A program made the translations under genes and the position numbers. Below are positions 55,126-64,000 of a stretch of DNA of 64,000 nucleotides, in pieces. Position 1 is the first letter of the stretch; every line of letters starts with the position of its first letter. The notes below the pieces were generated by a model. The model did not search any database and was not told where the DNA came from. It was given only the letters and a program-made list of their open reading frames with translations. This stretch comes from an uncultured Parabacteroides sp. (GTDB lineage Bacteria > Bacteroidota > Bacteroidia > Bacteroidales > Tannerellaceae), in assembly GCA_949298575.1 (NCBI GenBank), contig CASFXH010000026.1, forward strand, positions 1-64,000, in the 5' to 3' direction.

Positions 55126-55803
55126 ATGAAAAAGTACATTGCGGAGATGATAGGCACGATGGTGCTTGTCCTCATGGGATGCGGTAGCGCGGTGTTCGCG
55201 GGCGGAGTAGCCGAGACCGTGGGCGCTGGTGTTGGGACATTGGGCGTCGCTTTAGCGTTTGGCTTGGCGGTAGTGGCCATGGCGTATACCATTGGCGGAA
55301 TATCGGGATGCCATATCAATCCGGCGATCACGCTCGGCGTGTTCCTCTCGGGCCGGATGAATGGCAAGGACGCGGGGATGTATATGCTTTTCCAAGTGAT
55401 CGGGGCCATTGTCGGGTCCGCGATCCTGTATTCGCTGGTCACCACGGGGGCGCACGACGGGCCTACGGCGACGGGCACGAACAGTTTCGGTGAGGGTGAG
55501 ATGGCTCAAGCGTTCATCGCCGAGGCGGTCTTCACGTTCATTTTCGTCCTGGTGGTTCTAGGGACGACCGACGAGAAGAAGGGGGCCGGCAACCTGGCGG
55601 GCTTGGCGATCGGCCTCTCGCTGGTCTTGATCCATATCGTTTGTATCCCCATTACGGGGACATCCGTCAATCCGGCGCGCAGCGTTGGCCCCGCCTTGTT
55701 CGAGGGCGGCGTAGCGCTTTCGCAGTTGTGGTTGTTTATCGTCGCGCCTTTCGTGGGCGCCGCGTTGAGCGCGGTAGCTTGGAATTATCTGGGTAAAGAT
55801 TGA
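55126..55803 (+). CDS. aqpZ: Aquaporin Z-type water channel
   Basis: 225 residues with six membrane helices and two half-helix motifs, HINPAITLG and SVNPARSVGPAL. The segment LIHIVCIPITGTSVNPARS places a histidine and an arginine at the positions of the AqpZ selectivity filter, favouring water over glycerol. Single gene with its own promoter and terminator. Confidence 0.93.
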   Translation: MKKYIAEMIGTMVLVLMGCGSAVFAGGVAETVGAGVGTLGVALAFGLAVVAMAYTIGGISGCHINPAITLGVFLSGRMNGKDAGMYMLFQVIGAIVGSAILYSLVTTGAHDGPTATGTNSFGEGEMAQAFIAEAVFTFIFVLVVLGTTDEKKGAGNLAGLAIGLSLVLIHIVCIPITGTSVNPARSVGPALFEGGVALSQLWLFIVAPFVGAALSAVAWNYLGKD

Positions 55804-55816
55804 TTCCTCAACAGGT

Positions 55817-55863
55817 AAAGGGGGGGGCTGTGCCATTCTTGATTTTGGCGCGGCCCCTTTCTT
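55817..55863 (+). terminator. Terminator after aquaporin gene
   Basis: GGGGGGGCTGTGCC pairs with GGCGCGGCCCC around a 12-nt loop, followed by TTTCTTG. Confidence 0.8.
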
Positions 55864-55997
55864 GTTCTGTGTCCCTTGAGGGGAAAGACTCCCTACATAT
55901 GGGGATCGCTAGCCAATAAAATCACGAATGATAGGTATTTCGGGAGAGGGATAGACGCGCTTACTTCGCGATCGTTAATTCAATAAACAAGATTACG

Positions 55998-56507
55998 ATG
56001 AAAAAGGTAGGCGTATTTTATGGTTCCACGACAGGAACGTGTGAGGATTTGGCTAATCGGATAGCTAAGAAGTTAGGAGTCTCCGAGGCGGACGTGCATG
56101 GCGCGGACGCGCTGACGGTGGATATGGTGAATGACTACGACATGTTGATCATCGGAAGCTCCACTTGGGGCGATGGCGAGATGCAAGATGATTGGTATGA
56201 CGGCGTGAAGACGTTGAAAGCCGCCGGCCTTGAGGGGAAACGTGTCGCCTTGTTCGGTTGCGGCGACTCGGATTCGTATGGCGATACGTTTTGTGACGCG
56301 ATCGGTGGGTTATATGAGGAATTGAAAGACTCGGGTTGTGTGTTTGTGGGCAATCGCGTGAGTACGGAGGATTACGCCTATTCATCCTCTACCGCGGTGG
56401 TGGATGGTCGCTTCGTGGGGCTGGCCCTCGACGAGGTGAATGAGAGTGATAAGACCGACAGCCGCATGGACGCGTGGGTCGAGGATCTTAAACGCGAGTT
56501 GTCGTGA
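55998..56507 (+). CDS. fldA: Flavodoxin
   Basis: 169 residues with the FMN phosphate loop GSTTGTCEDLA, the STWGDGEMQDDW segment, and FGCGDSDSYGDTFCDA. The length with the inserted loop marks a long-chain flavodoxin. Low-potential electron carrier in the cytosol. It is followed at 4 bp by the DUF2023 gene, a frequent neighbour in Bacteroidetes. Confidence 0.95.
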   Translation: MKKVGVFYGSTTGTCEDLANRIAKKLGVSEADVHGADALTVDMVNDYDMLIIGSSTWGDGEMQDDWYDGVKTLKAAGLEGKRVALFGCGDSDSYGDTFCDAIGGLYEELKDSGCVFVGNRVSTEDYAYSSSTAVVDGRFVGLALDEVNESDKTDSRMDAWVEDLKRELS

Positions 56508-56511
56508 CGCC

Positions 56512-56868
56512 ATGGATACGCTGAGTCCCTCTGTCCAGCCGGTCGAGTTGAAAGTGTTCTTGAACCATATCTATGAGTTCAAGAAAGGGGTGCGGAAGAT
56601 GGTGTTGTATACGGTGAATCGCAAATATGAGACTTTCGCCATCAAACGGTTAGAGAAGCAGAAGATCGATTATATGGTGCAGCCCATCGATGGGCATAAG
56701 ATCAACCTGTTCTTCGGGAAACCGGAGTGCATCCACGCGATCCGCCGGATCGTGACGCGGCCACTCAACCAGCTGACGCCCGAGGAGGATTTCATATTGG
56801 GCGCCATCTTGGGCTATGACATCTGTGCCCAATGCGCCCGCTATTGTGTCCGCAAGGGAAGGGGATGA
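56512..56868 (+). CDS. DUF2023 family protein
   Basis: 118 residues from the ATG at 56512, 4 bp after fldA. Recognised by YEFKKGVRKMVLYTVNRKYE, KINLFFGKPECIHAIRR, and the C-terminal CAQCARYC cysteine group, which could bind metal. Function unknown; coupling with flavodoxin suggests a redox role. The stop is 8 bp before the phased repeat array. Confidence 0.88.
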   Translation: MDTLSPSVQPVELKVFLNHIYEFKKGVRKMVLYTVNRKYETFAIKRLEKQKIDYMVQPIDGHKINLFFGKPECIHAIRRIVTRPLNQLTPEEDFILGAILGYDICAQCARYCVRKGRG

Positions 56869-56876
56869 GGCGTATC

Positions 56877-56996
56877 CGACACCCCGGCTTGTCGTATGCC
56901 CGACACCTAGGCATGTCGTACCCCCGACATCGAGGCATGTCGGACATACGACACCTAGGCATGTCGGGCATACGACACCTAGGCATGTCGGATATA
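56877..56996. repeat. Phased array, 24-bp step, five copies
   Basis: CGACA-type cores start at 56877, 56901, 56925, 56949 and 56973, exactly 24 bp apart. The best copies read CGACACCTAGGCATGTCG with inverted arms CGACA/TGTCG, separated by 6-bp spacers. It fills the gap between the convergent DUF2023 and fhs genes. Confidence 0.92.
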
Positions 56997-57019
56997 CCAC
57001 CTAACAAATGTTAAAACCG

Positions 57020-58687
57020 TTAGCTTAAGCCTTCCACTTGCCCATTCACCAAATCGATGTGGAGCGCTTGCGGCTCTTTGGGCAGGCCAGGCATCCGCAT
57101 GATCTCGCCCATGATGACGACGATCATCTCCGCGCCGTTGTTGATGATGATGTCGCGCACTTTCAGCTCGAAATCTTTGGTCACGCCATAGGCTTTCGGG
57201 TCGGACGAGAAAGAGTATTGCGTCTTGGCGATGCAGATGGGATAGTGGGAGATGCCCAGGCTCTCGATCTGCTTCACCTTCTTGTCCGCCAGGGTCGTGT
57301 AGGTGACCGAGGCGGCGCCATAGATGGTCTCCGCCACTTTCTGGATCTTCACTTTCACGGGGTCGTTCTCCTCGTAGGTGAAGCGGAGAGGCTCGGCGGG
57401 CTGGCGTTCGATGGTGTCGACGACGAGACGGGCCAGCTCCTCGCCTCCCGCGCCCCCTTCGGCGAAGACATGGTTTACGGCAAAACCCACACCCCGCTCA
57501 CGACAATGGTCCGCCACGAGCGCGATCTCCTCGTCCGTGTCGAACGCGTAATGGTTGAAGGTGACGATCACTCGCTGGCCGAAGCGTCTCATGTTCTCGA
57601 TATGCTTGTCGAGGTTGGCCAGCCCGCGGAGCAGGCCTTCCTTGTTGGGCCGCTTGATATCCGCCTCGGGTACGCCCCCATGGAGCTTCAGGCTTTGGGA
57701 GGTGGCGACGATGACGGTCAGCTCGGGGCGCAAGCCACTTTTCCGGCATTTGATATTGAAGAATTTCTCCGCGCCCAAGTCGGCGCCGAATCCCGCTTCC
57801 GTAATGACATAATCGCCGAACGTGAGGGCCATTTTCGTGGCTACGACCGAGTTGCATCCATGGGCGATATTGGCGAACGGTCCGCCATGGACGAACGCGG
57901 CCGTGTTCTCGGTGGTTTGGACGAGATTGGGGAGGAGGGCGTCTTTGAGCAAGACCGTAATCGCGCCGGCTATTCCCAGGTCGTTTACCGTAAAGGGCTT
58001 TCCCGCGTAGGTATAGCCTAGGAGAATGTTGCCGATCCGCCGCTTCAGGTCGTCGAGGCTGGTGGCGAGGCAGAGGATAGCCATGATCTCGGAAGCGGGC
58101 GTGATGTCGAACCCTGTCTCCGTGGGGACGCCGTTCGTGGGGCCGCCCAGGCCGGAGACGATGTCGCGCAAGCTGCGGTCGTTCACGTCGAGCACCCGTT
58201 TCCATTTGATTTCTTTCAATCCCTCGCAGGTATCGCGCCGTTGGTAAATGTAGTTGTCGAGCAGGGCGGTGATCATGTTGTGGGCCGAGGTGATGGCGTG
58301 AAAATCACCGGTGAAATGGAGGTTGATATTCTCCATGGGCAAGACCTGCGAGAATCCGCCGCCGGCCGCGCCGCCTTTCATGCCGAAGCAAGGGCCTAGC
58401 GAAGGCTCGCGTAGGGCCACGATGGCCTTTCGCCCGATCCTGTTCAATCCCAGCGAAAGGCCGATGGATACGGTCGTCTTGCCAATACCCGCCTTGGTGG
58501 GCGTGATGGCCGTGACCAGGATCAAGTGATGTTGCCGGATCTTCTCCTCGTCGATGAGGTGAAGGGGGATTTTCGCCATATAGCGGCCATAATTCAGGAC
58601 CTCGTAACGGGGGATCCCGATTCTCTCCGCCACTTCTTTTATCTTGAGCAAGTTGGTCTCTCGTGCGATTTCGATATCTGATTTCAT
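57020..58687 (-). CDS. fhs: Formate-tetrahydrofolate ligase
   Basis: 555 residues. ATP-dependent formation of 10-formyl-tetrahydrofolate from formate. P-loop [15 protein letters not shown], then [31 protein letters not shown] and [17 protein letters not shown]. Full length. Works with glyA in one-carbon metabolism. Single gene with promoter at 58720. Confidence 0.97.
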   Translation of the reverse strand: MKSDIEIARETNLLKIKEVAERIGIPRYEVLNYGRYMAKIPLHLIDEEKIRQHHLILVTAITPTKAGIGKTTVSIGLSLGLNRIGRKAIVALREPSLGPCFGMKGGAAGGGFSQVLPMENINLHFTGDFHAITSAHNMITALLDNYIYQRRDTCEGLKEIKWKRVLDVNDRSLRDIVSGLGGPTNGVPTETGFDITPASEIMAILCLATSLDDLKRRIGNILLGYTYAGKPFTVNDLGIAGAITVLLKDALLPNLVQTTENTAAFVHGGPFANIAHGCNSVVATKMALTFGDYVITEAGFGADLGAEKFFNIKCRKSGLRPELTVIVATSQSLKLHGGVPEADIKRPNKEGLLRGLANLDKHIENMRRFGQRVIVTFNHYAFDTDEEIALVADHCRERGVGFAVNHVFAEGGAGGEELARLVVDTIERQPAEPLRFTYEENDPVKVKIQKVAETIYGAASVTYTTLADKKVKQIESLGISHYPICIAKTQYSFSSDPKAYGVTKDFELKVRDIIINNGAEMIVVIMGEIMRMPGLPKEPQALHIDLVNGQVEGLS

Positions 58688-58719
58688 AACTTTTAGGGGT
58701 TGAATATTCGTGATAAGCG

Positions 58720-58727
58720 CGAAGATA
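58720..58727 (-). promoter_or_regulatory. -7 promoter element TATCTTCG for fhs
   Basis: A TAnnTTCG match followed by CG, 33 bp before the fhs start. Confidence 0.4.
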
Positions 58728-58810
58728 CCGTATTTTCTTCCTATTTTAGCGCGCTTGAATCAGGAGAAGCGTATTATTTTATAAATTACTCAATAGCTAT
58801 AGTTTGGTAT

Positions 58811-61018
58811 ATGATGAAGACGCATGATCGCTTAAAGAGAGTCGGGCTGGTGGGGATCGCCTTGTGCGCCTCGCTCGGCTTGGCGGCTCAAGTCTCGATC
58901 ACGCGGGAGGGGAAGCCTGTCGCGCGGATCGTATTGGAAGAAAGAACGGAAGTGAATCAGCAAGCGGCCCAATTGCTCCAGGATTTCGTGGAGCGGGTGA
59001 GTGGGGCGACTCTGCCTTTGGTGGAAAAAGCGGATGAGCCGCGACCCAATGACATCCGGATTGGTGGAACGACCGCTGAGGCGGGGGAGGATGGCTTCTC
59101 GCTCGACACGACCGAGGGGCTCTTGCGCGTCCAAAGTGGAGGTGATAAAGGGGCGATCTATGGCGTGGTCACGCTGTTGGAGGAATATTTGGGCATTACC
59201 TATTACGCTTACGAGGCCTACGACTTGACGCCTGATCCTTCCATCGAGATCCCCCGGATCCGTCGGGTGGAAACGCCGGCTTTCCGTTACCGGCAGACGC
59301 AAAGTTATAGTACCGACGATCCGATCTACAAGTTATGGTACCGCTTGGAGGAGCCTTCCGATGAGTTTATCGACAACATGTGGGTCCATACGTTCGACCG
59401 TATCCTTCCGGCCTCCCGTTTCGGGAAAGCGCATCCGGAGTATTATTCCTTTATTAATGGCGAACGCCGTCCGGGAAATCATAGCCAATGGTGCCTGACC
59501 AATCCGGCGCTTTTCGAGGCCGTGTGCCACCAGCTGGATTCCATCTTCCAGGCCAATCCGGGAATGAAGCGGATCTCGATCAGCCAAAATGATGGGAACC
59601 ATACGAATTGCTCTTGTCCCGAATGCCGGGCGGTGGATGAGTATGAGGGGTCGCCTTCGGGCAATATTATCCGTTTCCTCAATAAATTGGCCGAGCGTTA
59701 TCCGGATAAGGAGTTCTCCACGTTGGCTTACCTTTATTCCATGCAACCACCCAAACACGTCAAGCCCTTGCCCAACGTGAACATCATGCTGTGCAGTATC
59801 GATTGCAAGCGGGAGGTGCCTTTGACCGATAACGCTTCGGGGCAAGACTTCATGAAGGCCTTGACGGGGTGGTCTAAGATCTCCAACAACATCTTCGTGT
59901 GGGATTATGGAATCAACTTTGACAATTTCGTCACCCCATTCCCTAATTTCCATATTATCCAGAAGAATATCCAACTGTTTAAGGAGAATCACGCGACGAT
60001 GCACTTCTCGCAGATCAGCAATACCCGGGGAGAAGACTTCGCGGAGCTCCGCGCTTACCTGATCAGTAAACTCATGTGGAATCCTTACGCGGACATGGAT
60101 TCGCTTACCAACCACTTCATGGAGGGGTATTATGGGAAAGCCGCGCCTTATTTGCGCCGCTACATGGACATGATGCAAGGGGCGCTTTTGGCCAGCCACC
60201 AGCCGTTGTGGATCTATGACTCGCCCATCTCGCACAAGAACGGGATGCTTTGCCCCCAATTGCTGAAAACGTATGACGCGCTTTTCGACCAGGCCGAAGC
60301 CGCGGTAGAGGATGATCCCACGCGCTTGGACCGGGTCCGCCTGACCCGCCTCTCCCTTCAATATTCGGAGCTGGAGATCGCCCGTACGGAGACGGGAGGC
60401 GACAAGGAGGCCGTGGTCCGGCTTTTGGAGCTTTTCCGGGAGCGGACTCGTCAATTTGGTGTCACGGCCTTGAACGAACGGCTCAATTCACCGGAAGATT
60501 ATTATGTCTTGTATAAAGAGCGCTTCCTGCCTCAAGGCGAACCGAACAAGGCCGCGGGAGCCGCCGTGCGTTGGCTTCTTCCGCCTGCCGAGCGCTACCA
60601 GCCGATCGCCGACGCGGCTCTGACGGATGGTCTCTTTGGGGGAACGACCTATGTGGAAAGTTGGGTCGGATGGGAAGGTAAAGACGCCGCGTTCGTGCTC
60701 GATATGGGCGAGGAGAAAGAGTTCACCACCATCGAGACTGATTTCCTTCACCAACTGGGCGCATGGGTCTTGTTGCCTAAAGGAGGGAAATATTCCATCT
60801 CAAGCGACGGCCAGACATTCCAGGAGCTGGGCTCATTCAATTTCCCGGAAGATCGGGATCCGCAGATCAAGTATGTCAAGGGTCGTGTGGTTGCTCCTGC
60901 GCCAGTGAAAGCGCGTTATATCAAGGTGGAAGTCCAGACGCTGGGCATGTGTCCTGATTGGCATTATGGAGTGGGCTATCCCGCTTGGTTCTTCTTGGAT
61001 GAGGTGACGGTTCATTAA
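58811..61018 (+). CDS. Secreted DUF4838 protein with C-terminal discoidin-like domain
   Basis: 735 residues from the ATG at 58811, which gives a signal peptide (MMKTHDRLKRVGLVGIALCA, cleavage near GLAAQ). An N-terminal alpha-glucuronidase/GH20-like domain (about 25-140, ending LEEYLGITYYAYEAYDLTP), the DUF4838 region (about 170-480) with CSCPECRAVDEYEGSPSGN, and a C-terminal F5/8-type module (about 600-735). Predicted glycan-active barrel; no activity can be assigned. GH20 gene follows by 22 bp, so both probably act on the same host glycan. Confidence 0.86.
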   Translation: MMKTHDRLKRVGLVGIALCASLGLAAQVSITREGKPVARIVLEERTEVNQQAAQLLQDFVERVSGATLPLVEKADEPRPNDIRIGGTTAEAGEDGFSLDTTEGLLRVQSGGDKGAIYGVVTLLEEYLGITYYAYEAYDLTPDPSIEIPRIRRVETPAFRYRQTQSYSTDDPIYKLWYRLEEPSDEFIDNMWVHTFDRILPASRFGKAHPEYYSFINGERRPGNHSQWCLTNPALFEAVCHQLDSIFQANPGMKRISISQNDGNHTNCSCPECRAVDEYEGSPSGNIIRFLNKLAERYPDKEFSTLAYLYSMQPPKHVKPLPNVNIMLCSIDCKREVPLTDNASGQDFMKALTGWSKISNNIFVWDYGINFDNFVTPFPNFHIIQKNIQLFKENHATMHFSQISNTRGEDFAELRAYLISKLMWNPYADMDSLTNHFMEGYYGKAAPYLRRYMDMMQGALLASHQPLWIYDSPISHKNGMLCPQLLKTYDALFDQAEAAVEDDPTRLDRVRLTRLSLQYSELEIARTETGGDKEAVVRLLELFRERTRQFGVTALNERLNSPEDYYVLYKERFLPQGEPNKAAGAAVRWLLPPAERYQPIADAALTDGLFGGTTYVESWVGWEGKDAAFVLDMGEEKEFTTIETDFLHQLGAWVLLPKGGKYSISSDGQTFQELGSFNFPEDRDPQIKYVKGRVVAPAPVKARYIKVEVQTLGMCPDWHYGVGYPAWFFLDEVTVH

Positions 61019-61040
61019 TTAATATAATGTAAGGAAAGAG

Positions 61041-63338
61041 ATGATGATTCATTATCCTAAATGGGCGCTGATGGCGTTGATGGCGCTTTTGTTGATGGCT
61101 TGTGGCGGGGAGGAGGCGAACTACGCTGATTATGAGGTCGTCCCTTGCCCCCAACGTGTTCAAGAGACAGGTGGGGCTCCGTTCCGTTTGTCGGGAGCGA
61201 CACGCGTCGTGTATCCGGAGGGTGATACGTTGAGCGAGAGGAACGCCGCCTTCCTCTCGGCTTCGATCCGGGAATTGACCGGGCTTTCTTTATCGACCTC
61301 CACGGAAGGTGATCGGGGCATCGTGTTGGAAGTGGAGGCGGACGAGAGCCGGCCGGAGGGTTATCGGATCACGGTCGACGCGCGTCGGATCCATGTGGTA
61401 GGCTATTCTCCCGCGGGGCTCTTCTATGGATGCCAGACGTTGCGCAAGGCGATCCCCATTGGGCGGGGACCGGTCCTGTTCCCCGCGGGGACGATTGAGG
61501 ACGCGCCCCGTTTCGCCTATCGGGGGATGCATCTGGATGTGGGGCGTCATCTCTTTCCGGTCGATTTCATCAAGGAATACATCGATATCTTGGCGCTCCA
61601 TAATTTGAACGTGTTCCATTGGCACCTGACCGACGACCAGGGTTGGCGGGTGGAGATCAAACGCTATCCGAAGCTGACCGAGGTGGGGGCTTTCCGGAAA
61701 GAATCGCTCACGGACGGGAAGTTGGATGGAACGCCTTATGGAGGCTTTTATACCCAAGAGGAGATCCGGGAAGTGGTGGCCTACGCGAGCGAGCGTTTCG
61801 TGGAAGTCATTCCGGAGATCGACTTGCCGGGCCATACTTCGGCCGTGCTGGCCTCTTATCCGGAGTTGGGGTGTACGGGTGGTCCCTACGAGGTGCCGGC
61901 CGAATATGGCGTGCATAAGGATGTTTTGTGTATCGGAAATCCTGAGACTATTGAGTTCGTGAAAAATGTCCTGGCGGAAATCATCGATCTTTTCCCCTCG
62001 CACTTTATTCATGTGGGGGGCGATGAGTGTCCTCGTGATCGCTGGGAGGAATGTCCGAAATGCCAGGCGCTGGTTCGTCGGCAGGGTTGGAAAGACGGGG
62101 TGGAATATCCGAAAGAGGCCCAGTTGCAGAGCTATTTCATGCGCGAGGTGGAGGCCTTCGTCGCTAGCCGGGGAAGAAAAGTGATTGGCTGGGACGAGAT
62201 CCTGGAAGGGGGTGTCGATCCGGAGGTGACGGTTATGGCTTGGCGAGGCGCGGAGAAAGGGGTCGACGCGGCGGGAAAGGGCCATGAGGTCATCATGACA
62301 CCCGCCGGAACGCTTTATTTCAGCGCCGGAAACTTACTTAATCTGGGGGGTGACCGGGGATTGCGCCACGTGTATGGGTTCGAGCCCGCGCCGGATACGT
62401 TGGAGGCCGACGTGCGAGCGAGGATCATCGGCTCGCAAGCCTGCCTCTGGACGGAACGTGTCCTCGACTCCGAGCGGGCGGAATATATGATCTTGCCTCG
62501 CCTGGCGGCCTTGAGCGAGGTGGTCTGGTCCGCGCCGGAACGGAAGGATTTCGCTCATTTCATGGATCGCCTTTATCGCTTGTGCGCATATTACGACCAT
62601 TATGGCTACACGTATTCCAAGCACGCCCACCAAATCACGGAGCGGGTCGAGGCGGATACCGTGGCGGGTTGCTCGCGGGTCCAATTGAGCACCATTGGCC
62701 ATCGTCCGATCTATTACACCACCGATGGGACGCGCCCCGACACGACTTCCTCGCGTTATACGGGGCTCATCGAGATTCGCCAGAGCACGCCCTTGCGTGC
62801 CCAAGTGATCGCGGGGAGCGATACGAGCCAGCTTTATTCGGAAGATATCCGGGTCAACGAGGCCACCTTCAAGCCCGCCCGCTTGGCATATCCGCCCCAT
62901 GAGAATTATACGTTCCAAGGCGTGACGACCTTGTTCGACGGTTTGCGGGGCGATCGCAATTACAATACGGGGCGCTGGCTGGGATTCTTCGACCGCGATC
63001 TTGACGTGACGATCGACCTTCGGGAGCCGACCCGCGTCTCGTCTGTCACTGTTTCCACCAATGTCTCGAAAGGGGCGGCGGTCATGGGCGCGACCGGTTT
63101 GGAGGTTTATTGCTCCGATGATGGGGCTGAGTTCCGGCGTGTCGCCCAGAAGGCGATTCCCATCTTGGGGCCCGACGACGCGGATGGGCTTTACGAGCAC
63201 TCGGTCCGTTTTCCCGAGCGCATGACCCGTTTCGTCCGGGTTGTCGCCCGCAAGACGCCCGAATTGCCCGCTTGGCACCAATGGCCCCACACGCCCGCGT
63301 TCCTTTTCGTGGATGAGGTGATCGTTGACAATCCGTGA
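61041..63338 (+). CDS. GH20 beta-N-acetylhexosaminidase lipoprotein
   Basis: 765 residues with lipobox LLLMACGG. GH20 N-terminal domain (about 30-150), catalytic barrel with D328-E329 in HVGGDECPRDRW, a chitobiase-type domain (TTDGTRPDTTS, about 540-610), and a C-terminal F5/8 discoidin-type sugar-binding module (about 620-765, LDVTIDLREPTRVSSVTV). Differs from the GH20 at 7 kb by its binding module, suggesting different glycan targets. Operon with the DUF4838 gene. Confidence 0.94.
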   Translation: MMIHYPKWALMALMALLLMACGGEEANYADYEVVPCPQRVQETGGAPFRLSGATRVVYPEGDTLSERNAAFLSASIRELTGLSLSTSTEGDRGIVLEVEADESRPEGYRITVDARRIHVVGYSPAGLFYGCQTLRKAIPIGRGPVLFPAGTIEDAPRFAYRGMHLDVGRHLFPVDFIKEYIDILALHNLNVFHWHLTDDQGWRVEIKRYPKLTEVGAFRKESLTDGKLDGTPYGGFYTQEEIREVVAYASERFVEVIPEIDLPGHTSAVLASYPELGCTGGPYEVPAEYGVHKDVLCIGNPETIEFVKNVLAEIIDLFPSHFIHVGGDECPRDRWEECPKCQALVRRQGWKDGVEYPKEAQLQSYFMREVEAFVASRGRKVIGWDEILEGGVDPEVTVMAWRGAEKGVDAAGKGHEVIMTPAGTLYFSAGNLLNLGGDRGLRHVYGFEPAPDTLEADVRARIIGSQACLWTERVLDSERAEYMILPRLAALSEVVWSAPERKDFAHFMDRLYRLCAYYDHYGYTYSKHAHQITERVEADTVAGCSRVQLSTIGHRPIYYTTDGTRPDTTSSRYTGLIEIRQSTPLRAQVIAGSDTSQLYSEDIRVNEATFKPARLAYPPHENYTFQGVTTLFDGLRGDRNYNTGRWLGFFDRDLDVTIDLREPTRVSSVTVSTNVSKGAAVMGATGLEVYCSDDGAEFRRVAQKAIPILGPDDADGLYEHSVRFPERMTRFVRVVARKTPELPAWHQWPHTPAFLFVDEVIVDNP

Positions 63339-63370
63339 GGGCTTTTTGCTGTCAAATAAATTTTTATTTT

Positions 63371-63378
63371 TAATTTCG
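63371..63378 (+). promoter_or_regulatory. -7 promoter element TAATTTCG for symporter gene
   Basis: A TAnnTTCG match followed by CG, with TTTTG about 22 bp upstream (63344-63348) as a possible -33 element. Confidence 0.45.
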
Positions 63379-63430
63379 CGGAAACATGAGCAGATTCACA
63401 CCGAATCTTCTCGATAATTGAATAAAAGAT

Positions 63431-64000
63431 ATGCAAGAGCTGAACGCTTTCCTTTCCTTGATCGACGCCCACTTCGGGGGCTCGCAGTGGTTCGTCTACC
63501 TTTTGTTGGGGACGGGCGTGTTTTATACCTTTTATTTGGGGTTTCCGCAAATCCGTTTTTTTCGCCATGCCATCGACGTGGTGAGCGGGAAGTATGACCA
63601 TTCCAAGCACGTGGGCGACACGTCCCACTTCCAGGCCCTCTCGACGGCCCTATCGGGGACCGTCGGGACGGGCAATATCGCGGGTGTCGCGCTGGCGGTT
63701 CACCTTGGCGGGCCGTCGGCCATCTTTTGGATGATGCTGACGGCGGCCGTGGGCATGACGACGAAGATGGTCGAGGTGACGCTCTCGCACAAGTATCGCG
63801 AGCGCCTGTCGGACGGGACCATCTCGGGTGGGCCGATGTATTACATGCGCAATCGGCTCCATTTACCGTGGCTCGCCGCCATCTTCGCCTTCGCCACGAT
63901 CCTTTCCTCGTTCGGGACGGGCAATTTACCGCAGATCAACAGTATCTCGAACGCCATGTTCTCCTCGTTCGGCGTCAACCATTACCTCACCGGGGCGGTG
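63431..64000 (+). CDS. Sodium/alanine symporter (AGCS family), 5' part
   Basis: The first 190 codons of a gene cut by the right window edge. [20 protein letters not shown] is followed by membrane helices and the AGCS signatures [18 protein letters not shown] and [10 protein letters not shown]. It imports alanine or glycine with sodium. Family members are usually about 450-600 residues, so most of the protein lies outside the window. Confidence 0.93.
   Translation, partial: MQELNAFLSLIDAHFGGSQWFVYLLLGTGVFYTFYLGFPQIRFFRHAIDVVSGKYDHSKHVGDTSHFQALSTALSGTVGTGNIAGVALAVHLGGPSAIFWMMLTAAVGMTTKMVEVTLSHKYRERLSDGTISGGPMYYMRNRLHLPWLAAIFAFATILSSFGTGNLPQINSISNAMFSSFGVNHYLTGAV

Overview
The window looks like a chromosomal segment of a gut Bacteroidales bacterium, most likely Parabacteroides or a close relative in the Tannerellaceae. 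Supporting signs are the conserved Bacteroidetes block nadK-CBS-pdxJ-exbB-exbD-tonB, many lipoproteins, glycan-degrading enzymes (two GH20, two GH2, one DUF4838, one DUF1080) without a SusC/SusD pair in view, a propeller-type membrane regulator, promoters of the Bacteroidetes TAnnTTTG type (often TAnnTTCG here), and no Shine-Dalgarno dependence. The genus is inference; no rRNA or tRNA gene was seen.

Layout. 0-9.5 kb (+): glycogen branching enzyme, phosphomannose isomerase, ABC-F translation factor, a secreted DUF1080 hydrolase, glyA and a GH20 lipoprotein. 9.8-12.1 kb (-): an AraC regulator and three small AT-rich membrane or secreted proteins. 12.1-18.8 kb: menA, a DJ-1/PfpI protein, then the divergent pair of transcription units pdxJ-exbB-exbD-tonB (-) and CBS-nadK (+), followed by an HU-like gene. 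18.9-25.3 kb: a lipoprotein, a hybrid histidine kinase with receiver and HPt, a sigma-54-type response regulator, and an NhaC antiporter. 25.4-39.1 kb: a GH2 enzyme with a propeller/AraC one-piece membrane regulator, an esterase plus metallo-hydrolase pair, an acyltransferase pair, an AraC regulator and a LacZ-type GH2. 39.2-45 kb (-): DUF47 plus PiT phosphate transport, then a collagen-like lipoprotein broken by one in-frame amber codon, transcribed with an OmpA protein. 45.3-52.3 kb (-): a Tat-dependent Fe-S electron-transfer pair, a decayed porin gene, two lipoproteins sharing a lipocalin-like domain, and a 73-residue HTH protein. 52.8-64 kb: a PIF1-like helicase, aquaporin, flavodoxin plus DUF2023, fhs (-), DUF4838 plus GH20, and the 5' part of an alanine/sodium symporter.

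Two features go beyond ordinary gene content. First, five intergenic arrays (about 9.7, 18.2, 45.2, 48.5 and 56.9 kb) each hold four or five short inverted repeats at an exact 23-bp (four arrays) or 24-bp (one array) step. The repeated sequence mostly differs between arrays while the step does not. A sixth array at the left edge has a 41-bp step. The 18.2 kb array begins at the predicted transcription start of the HU-like gene. Second, two diverged copies (about 44.73-45.02 and 52.31-52.63 kb) of one non-coding element on the minus strand share a series of helices kept by compensatory changes and end in terminator-like hairpins. Both end about 65-70 bp before a minus-strand gene. I regard this as the best candidate for an undescribed structured RNA in the window.

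Base composition is uneven: about 16.5-22.2 kb is strikingly GC-rich, while 10.7-12.1, 42.4-43.8 and 49.2-52.3 kb are AT-rich, suggesting acquired or fast-evolving surface genes in the latter.
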